From positions 1 to 10,044 of the forward strand of contig JAGGZS010000262.1 in the NCBI GenBank assembly GCA_021161885.1: a stretch of 10,044 bases of DNA, read 5' to 3'. This DNA is from a bacterium. Lineage in GTDB: Bacteria > Auribacterota > Auribacteria > Auribacterales > Auribacteraceae. The notes under the pieces are model-generated. The model worked only from the letters and a program-made list of their open reading frames with translations. It did no database searches and had not been told where the DNA came from. Of the stretch, positions 5,656 to 10,044 are shown one piece after another (position 1 is the stretch's first letter; each line of letters opens with the position of its first letter). The position numbers were made by a program, and so were the translations under genes.

Positions 5656-5707
5656 ATAAGTAGATAATAACAAAGGAATCCGTGTGTTTACATCCAAGGG
5701 GGCAACT

Positions 5708-6283
5708 ATGAAAAAAATATTGCTATTTTTACTTATTTCTACGATTTTATTTTCATCTCACGCTTTTTCCGCTGTTACGACGTCTGATGGAGCAATAACT
5801 TTAGATTTTTATGAAGATACTCAATCTGGTATTGATAATCGCTGGATATTAGACTTCAATGCTAATGATTTTGACGGACCAGGAGGTGTTGAGGAAATAG
5901 CTTTTGAACTCATACTATGGAATACAGCTATAAATTTTGATAGCCAATATAATCCCAATACGGACTACTATATTTTTGGCTCCTATGCTACAATGCCGGG
6001 TCCAGGAAATCCATCAATTATGTTTCCTGCTATTGCAACCGATTCTGGACAGTTAGCAACTCCTGTAGAAACAAATTATCTTTTTTATGCAACCCCTGAT
6101 GAAGATAGTTATCCTCAAGGAACACAGTATGAACCTATAATAGGTAATTTTTACATAAGGACTAACGGTGAAGATTTACGATTAACAGGTCCTGTCGGAT
6201 TTTCTGCTGTTCCTGAGCCAATGACTACTGCCTTATTCGCATTTGGTGCATTCCTTCTAAAATTTATAACAAAAAGAAAATAA
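5708..6283 (+). CDS. PEP-CTERM sorting domain protein
   Basis: A 191-aa exported protein. I chose ATG 5708 over an upstream GTG (5684) because AAGGGGG sits 6 bases before it and it opens a clean signal peptide: MKKILLFLLISTILFSSHAF, with cleavage likely after FSA (about residue 23). The body is an acidic, aromatic, beta-rich domain without a known catalytic motif (DFYEDTQSGIDNRWILDFNA). The C-terminus has the three-part sorting signal: VPEP at residues 168-171, a hydrophobic segment (TALFAFGAFLLKFI) and the basic tail TKRK. In known systems such proteins are processed by exosortase (EpsH/XrtA) and end up in the outer envelope or exopolysaccharide matrix. No exosortase is in this window. It is followed after 34 bases by the protease gene with no terminator between, so the two are likely co-expressed. 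Ligand or exact role unknown. Confidence 0.88.
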   Translation: MKKILLFLLISTILFSSHAFSAVTTSDGAITLDFYEDTQSGIDNRWILDFNANDFDGPGGVEEIAFELILWNTAINFDSQYNPNTDYYIFGSYATMPGPGNPSIMFPAIATDSGQLATPVETNYLFYATPDEDSYPQGTQYEPIIGNFYIRTNGEDLRLTGPVGFSAVPEPMTTALFAFGAFLLKFITKRK

Positions 6284-6317
6284 GCATATTTGAAAAATCA
6301 ACATGAAGGAGCTTTTT

Positions 6318-9300
6318 ATGAAGAAAGGTAGTTTTGTATCTTTTCTTACAGGTATTTTTGTGCTTATATCCAGCTTAATTCCTGCTCAAACAACTGATCA
6401 AAAAACAGTAAGATTTGAAAAGAATAGGAAAATTTCTCGTGGACAGGGTGTAACTGTTTTAAAGTCCAGAGAATTAAATTTCCAGAAAAAAGATTTTTCT
6501 TTAAATCTTTCCAAAACTAAAAAATCTAAAAGAGTTTATGTAAACCTAAAAAGGCCTCTTACCAAAGCATTAGAAAATAAATTGATGAAAGATGGAATTT
6601 ATCTTAAGGAATATGTGACAAATGATACATATATTGTTGAACTTACTGAGAACAAGCTAAATAAACTGAGAAAAGTTTTTTCTGTGCGGGGATTCTGTGA
6701 AATAGAGTATTCGGATAAACTTTCAGAAATCTTATATGAAAATAAATTCAGTGCTCACGCAAAGGACGGAACTTATGTTGATGTAATCGTAACTTTTTAC
6801 AAAGACATTTCCTATGATGATGCAGTTAGCTGGGTGCAATCTGTTGGTGGTATAGTTAATTCAAAAAAGTTTTCAAGAACACATAAACTTGATGTTTCTA
6901 TTCATCAAATGAATGTCAAGGTTATTGCTGAATTAGATGTAGTGAAATATGTTGATGAAGTTGAACCTCCTCCTCAAACCCATAATATTCATGCAGGGTA
7001 TTTGTCTGAAGTTTTTTGGGATAATGACTCTGGGTTATATGATACAGGTTATTCTTTAACAGGATTAAACGTTAATGTTGCCATTAAAGATGGAGGAGCT
7101 ATTTATTCTCATTCAGATTTTGGAAGCAGATTAACAATAGTAGATAATGATACTGTGTTGGATCATGCAACTCATGTTGCTGGTACTGTTGGTGGAGCAT
7201 TAGATTTTCAAAGCAATGTTGGAGGTATGGCTGAGAATGTAACTATCTATTCGTACAGTTATAATGTTGACGGAAGCTCTGCTACAACAGAAACTGACCG
7301 TATTGCCGATTTCATTTCAGCATTATCGTACTCTGCATCAATAGTAAACAATTCATGGGGAGCAACTATCGGTTGGAAAGATGATGGAACATGGTCTGGA
7401 ACATCAAATGATTATTTCGGTTTATATAATAGTTATGCGGAAGATATGGATGATTTTGTTTATGATTATTTTGATAATGATGCACTCCTATTAAAATCTG
7501 CCGGCAATGATAGAAATGATTATGAAATAGGTAATCAAAGTAATCATGATGGGACATATTATGATAATGATGGAAATTATTATGACCTCATTGGACCTAG
7601 AGGATGCTCAAAAAATGTAGTAACAATAGGTTCCGTTGGTACTGGTGAATCTGATTGTGATTCATCTGATTTTAGTAGTTGGGGGCCTACAGATGATGGA
7701 AGAATTAAACCAGATGTTGTTGCTGATGGTTATTATTTAAGATCAACATGGGATAATGACGGTTATAATTCTATTCCCGGCACTTCCATGTCTTGCCCTG
7801 TAGTAACTGGAATTTGCGCATTAATACATCAATCCTATAAAGATATCTATGGAGAATATCCAACTGCTGATATTGTGAAAGCGTTATTGTGTAATTTCGC
7901 CGAGGATTTAGGAAAAAAAGGTCCTGACTTTGCCTATGGATTCGGATTAGTCAACGCAAAAAAATGTATTGATGCGATTGAAAATAGCGATAGTTCAGAT
8001 GGCGGTCACATCGTAACAGGTGTTATTGCTGAAGCAGGTGATTATATGCAATATCAGTTTACCATAGGCGCAAATGAAACTGACAACGAATCTGTAACGC
8101 TTGTTTGGATCGATCCGGCAGGAAGCCCTTCAGCGACAAACGCAATAGTTAATGATCTTGATATCAGCGTAAGTGGACATCTGCCATTTTATCATAAGGA
8201 ATATAATGATACTCCGGGAGTTGGAACTGAAGAGCCAACAGTTGACCCTACACAAGAAGCAAAGATTGGAGTTAATAGATATGATACTGTGGAACAGGTT
8301 TTAATCGAACCTGATAATACTGGAATAATTCCGGCTGGAACATATACTGTCACAGTTTCGGGTTTTAAAGTTCCTGTATTAAATCAGCCGTTTGCAGTTG
8401 TGAGTTCTGTAGGTTTTAATGGAATTCATTACAATGTATTGAAAGTAAAAGGTCAGGAAGGAACATGGGTATCAAATAGCTTTTCGGTGTTAGATAAAAA
8501 TCCTGATATACTTATGAAAGTGACTTATGCTGATACGAGTTCTTATCCTACTAATGTAATGTACGACTATTCAAACGATGGTGGTACAACTTGGAATGAC
8601 TGGCAATCTGTAACAGGAGTGTATGAGGATGAAGCTTGCACAGAACTTGATAACACCTCAACACCAATAGCATATATCAAAAAAGATAACGTTCCTTTTG
8701 ACAATATAAGCCTATATAATAACCAAGTGATGTTTAAGCTTACCTATGACGGATCAGTGAAAGAAAGTTCTGTTTATGTAGTGAAAAATGATAACACATA
8801 TTATGTAAGTGTTTCATCAGGGGATGATGATGAGAACGAGAATGAAAATGATGGGAAAGGCACACAACTTAATCCGTGGGCTAGTATTGGTTATGCCATT
8901 GACCATGTTGTGGCAACATCTAAGATTCCGGCGATAATACGAGTGCAAGAAGGAACTTATGATGAAAATATAGAGCTTGAAGAAAATATATATTTATACG
9001 GTGGTTATGACTTAAATTGGATAAGAGATATTGAGAATAACGAAACCATAATAGATAACGACACGACTCACATAATTGTAGGAGCTGACAGTTCAATAAT
9101 TGACGGGTTTACCATTCAAGGTGGTAAAGCAGAAAAAGGTGGGGGTATCTATCTTTTTCAAACATCGCCAACCATTGAAAATTGTACTATTAAGAATAAT
9201 TCTGCGGAGGATAGCGATGGCAGTCCGGCAGGGGCAGGAATATATGCATACGATTCTGAAGCTATCATAAAAAATTGTACAATAACTAATAACACAACAA

Positions 9301-10044
9301 CTGTAACAGAAGCAGATAATACTGGATTTGGTGGTGGGGCATGTTTTATTTCTTCTTCAATATTAGTTGAGAATTGTATTTTTGAAGGGAATGAGTCAAC
9401 AACTACAGAAGACAGTTATGTTAAGGGCGGAGGAATATATTTACAAGCAGATAATTCTAAAATAATAAATTCCATGATCAAATCAAATGAAGCTTATTCG
9501 TCATATGCTGTTGCAGGAGCTGCTTTAGGTGGAGGTATTTATATAAGTGAAGACTCTACGTCAAAATTATTGGGATGTATTATTATGCTGAATGATACTG
9601 CCCCATATTATTTTGGAGGAGATGGCATTTTTCTTTGGGATGCGCCTGATACAGTTATAACAAACTGCCTTGTGTATGGAAATACTCAGGATGGAATCTG
9701 GGCACACATTGCTTGCTGTAATATAACAAATACAATTATATGGAACCATAGTGACGATGATCTTTATGGCACTCTAAGTTCTACTAAAATAACATATTGT
9801 GATATAGAAGATGGTGATTACGATGGTATCAATGGAAATATTGACGATGACCCGCAATTCAGAGATGCATCTTCAGCAGATTTCCGCTTAGTAAATACCT
9901 CACCTTGCATTGATGCTGGAAATGACGGAGCTCCAAGCCTTGATTTAATAACGAAAGATTTTCAAGGGCAGAAAAGAATATTTGAATATGATAATTCAGG
10001 GACAGAAAGTGTCGATATAGGGGCATATGAATATATATTCGGAT
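6318..10044 (+). CDS. Large secreted S8 (subtilisin-like) serine protease with beta-sandwich and beta-helix domains, 3' end outside window
   Basis: The frame is open for 1242 codons to the window edge. ATG 6318 follows GAAGGAG by 6 bases and starts a signal peptide (MKKGSFVSFLTGIFVLISSL, cleavage near PAQ). Residues 30-230 look like a propeptide. The S8 domain spans about 240-550: catalytic Asp258 in IKDGG, His283 in DHATHVAG (Ala replaces the usual Gly), oxyanion Asn397 in SAGND, Ser490 in PGTSMSCP. All are present, so it should be active. An N/D/Y-rich stretch occurs around 370-420. Residues about 565-695 form the beta-sandwich often following such subtilases (LVWIDPAGSPSATNAIVNDL). From about 845, GTQLNPWASIGYAI and GTYDENIELEENIYLYGGYD open a right-handed parallel beta-helix whose coils repeat E-N-C-x-I-x-x-N, ending SPCIDAGN and DIGAYEY. 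A surface-anchoring or sorting tail may follow beyond the edge. Second gene of the PEP-CTERM operon. Confidence 0.93.
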   Translation, partial: MKKGSFVSFLTGIFVLISSLIPAQTTDQKTVRFEKNRKISRGQGVTVLKSRELNFQKKDFSLNLSKTKKSKRVYVNLKRPLTKALENKLMKDGIYLKEYVTNDTYIVELTENKLNKLRKVFSVRGFCEIEYSDKLSEILYENKFSAHAKDGTYVDVIVTFYKDISYDDAVSWVQSVGGIVNSKKFSRTHKLDVSIHQMNVKVIAELDVVKYVDEVEPPPQTHNIHAGYLSEVFWDNDSGLYDTGYSLTGLNVNVAIKDGGAIYSHSDFGSRLTIVDNDTVLDHATHVAGTVGGALDFQSNVGGMAENVTIYSYSYNVDGSSATTETDRIADFISALSYSASIVNNSWGATIGWKDDGTWSGTSNDYFGLYNSYAEDMDDFVYDYFDNDALLLKSAGNDRNDYEIGNQSNHDGTYYDNDGNYYDLIGPRGCSKNVVTIGSVGTGESDCDSSDFSSWGPTDDGRIKPDVVADGYYLRSTWDNDGYNSIPGTSMSCPVVTGICALIHQSYKDIYGEYPTADIVKALLCNFAEDLGKKGPDFAYGFGLVNAKKCIDAIENSDSSDGGHIVTGVIAEAGDYMQYQFTIGANETDNESVTLVWIDPAGSPSATNAIVNDLDISVSGHLPFYHKEYNDTPGVGTEEPTVDPTQEAKIGVNRYDTVEQVLIEPDNTGIIPAGTYTVTVSGFKVPVLNQPFAVVSSVGFNGIHYNVLKVKGQEGTWVSNSFSVLDKNPDILMKVTYADTSSYPTNVMYDYSNDGGTTWNDWQSVTGVYEDEACTELDNTSTPIAYIKKDNVPFDNISLYNNQVMFKLTYDGSVKESSVYVVKNDNTYYVSVSSGDDDENENENDGKGTQLNPWASIGYAIDHVVATSKIPAIIRVQEGTYDENIELEENIYLYGGYDLNWIRDIENNETIIDNDTTHIIVGADSSIIDGFTIQGGKAEKGGGIYLFQTSPTIENCTIKNNSAEDSDGSPAGAGIYAYDSEAIIKNCTITNNTTTVTEADNTGFGGGACFISSSILVENCIFEGNESTTTEDSYVKGGGIYLQADNSKIINSMIKSNEAYSSYAVAGAALGGGIYISEDSTSKLLGCIIMLNDTAPYYFGGDGIFLWDAPDTVITNCLVYGNTQDGIWAHIACCNITNTIIWNHSDDDLYGTLSSTKITYCDIEDGDYDGINGNIDDDPQFRDASSADFRLVNTSPCIDAGNDGAPSLDLITKDFQGQKRIFEYDNSGTESVDIGAYEYIFG

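Noticed and set aside
7366..7557. Minus-strand H/N/Y-rich frame opposite the protease
   Set aside because: It is the complement of the Asp/Asn/Tyr-rich protease stretch; shadow frame with no ribosome site.
1371..10044. Variable repeat copy of the DGR template elsewhere in the window
   Set aside because: No second GGSWNN/GFR-coding tract was found on either strand by eye.
1..10044. tRNA, rRNA or CRISPR array
   Set aside because: No cloverleaf, rRNA-like or regularly spaced direct repeats were seen.

Overview
The window is a mosaic of accessory DNA followed by a surface or secreted protein operon. PEP-CTERM sorting, a subtilase fused to a parallel beta-helix ending in an SPCIDAGN / DIGAYEY type repeat, and a chromosomal diversity-generating retroelement (DGR) together suggest an uncultured or environmental Gram-negative bacterium. 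The PVC group (Lentisphaerae, Kiritimatiellae or Planctomycetes type) is my best guess; this is inference from gene content, not a marker gene. Base composition visibly drops in GC from left (DGR) to right (protease), which fits blocks of different origin.

Region 1 (1-1540) is the downstream half of a DGR: the C-terminal end of the accessory protein Avd, overlapping the DGR-type reverse transcriptase (start 168), then a non-coding template repeat (TR, about 1242-1360) packed with AAC/AAT codons. The TR would translate as the GGSWNNN...GFR type of variable domain. Several inverted repeats follow. The target gene with its variable repeat (VR) is not in this window; it probably lies just upstream of avd. 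In such systems the RT with Avd copies the TR RNA into cDNA with adenine-directed errors, and the product replaces the VR of a ligand-binding protein.

Region 2 (1561-2400) holds a zeta-toxin-like kinase and a small companion gene. As read they contain three apparent single-base deletions, so they are pseudogenes or carry sequencing errors. Region 3 (2400-3075) is an insertion-sequence graveyard: an N-terminal IS481-type transposase fragment on the minus strand, a perfect 18-bp palindrome in its leader, and the last 50 residues of an IS3-family transposase with its likely right end at about 3073.

Region 4 (3090-5600) starts with a possible promoter and a strong terminator-like hairpin. Two overlapping genes of unknown function follow (371 and about 359 aa). 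The second ends in a recognisable OmpR-like winged-helix domain. I regard this pair as the best candidate for something undescribed. A 40-codon ORF after it looks like the truncated N-terminus of a conserved small protein.

Region 5 (5620-10044) is a clean operon: a good sigma-70 promoter, a 191-aa PEP-CTERM protein, and 34 bp later a very large S8 protease with intact catalytic residues, a C-terminal beta-sandwich and a beta-helix domain, still open at the window edge.
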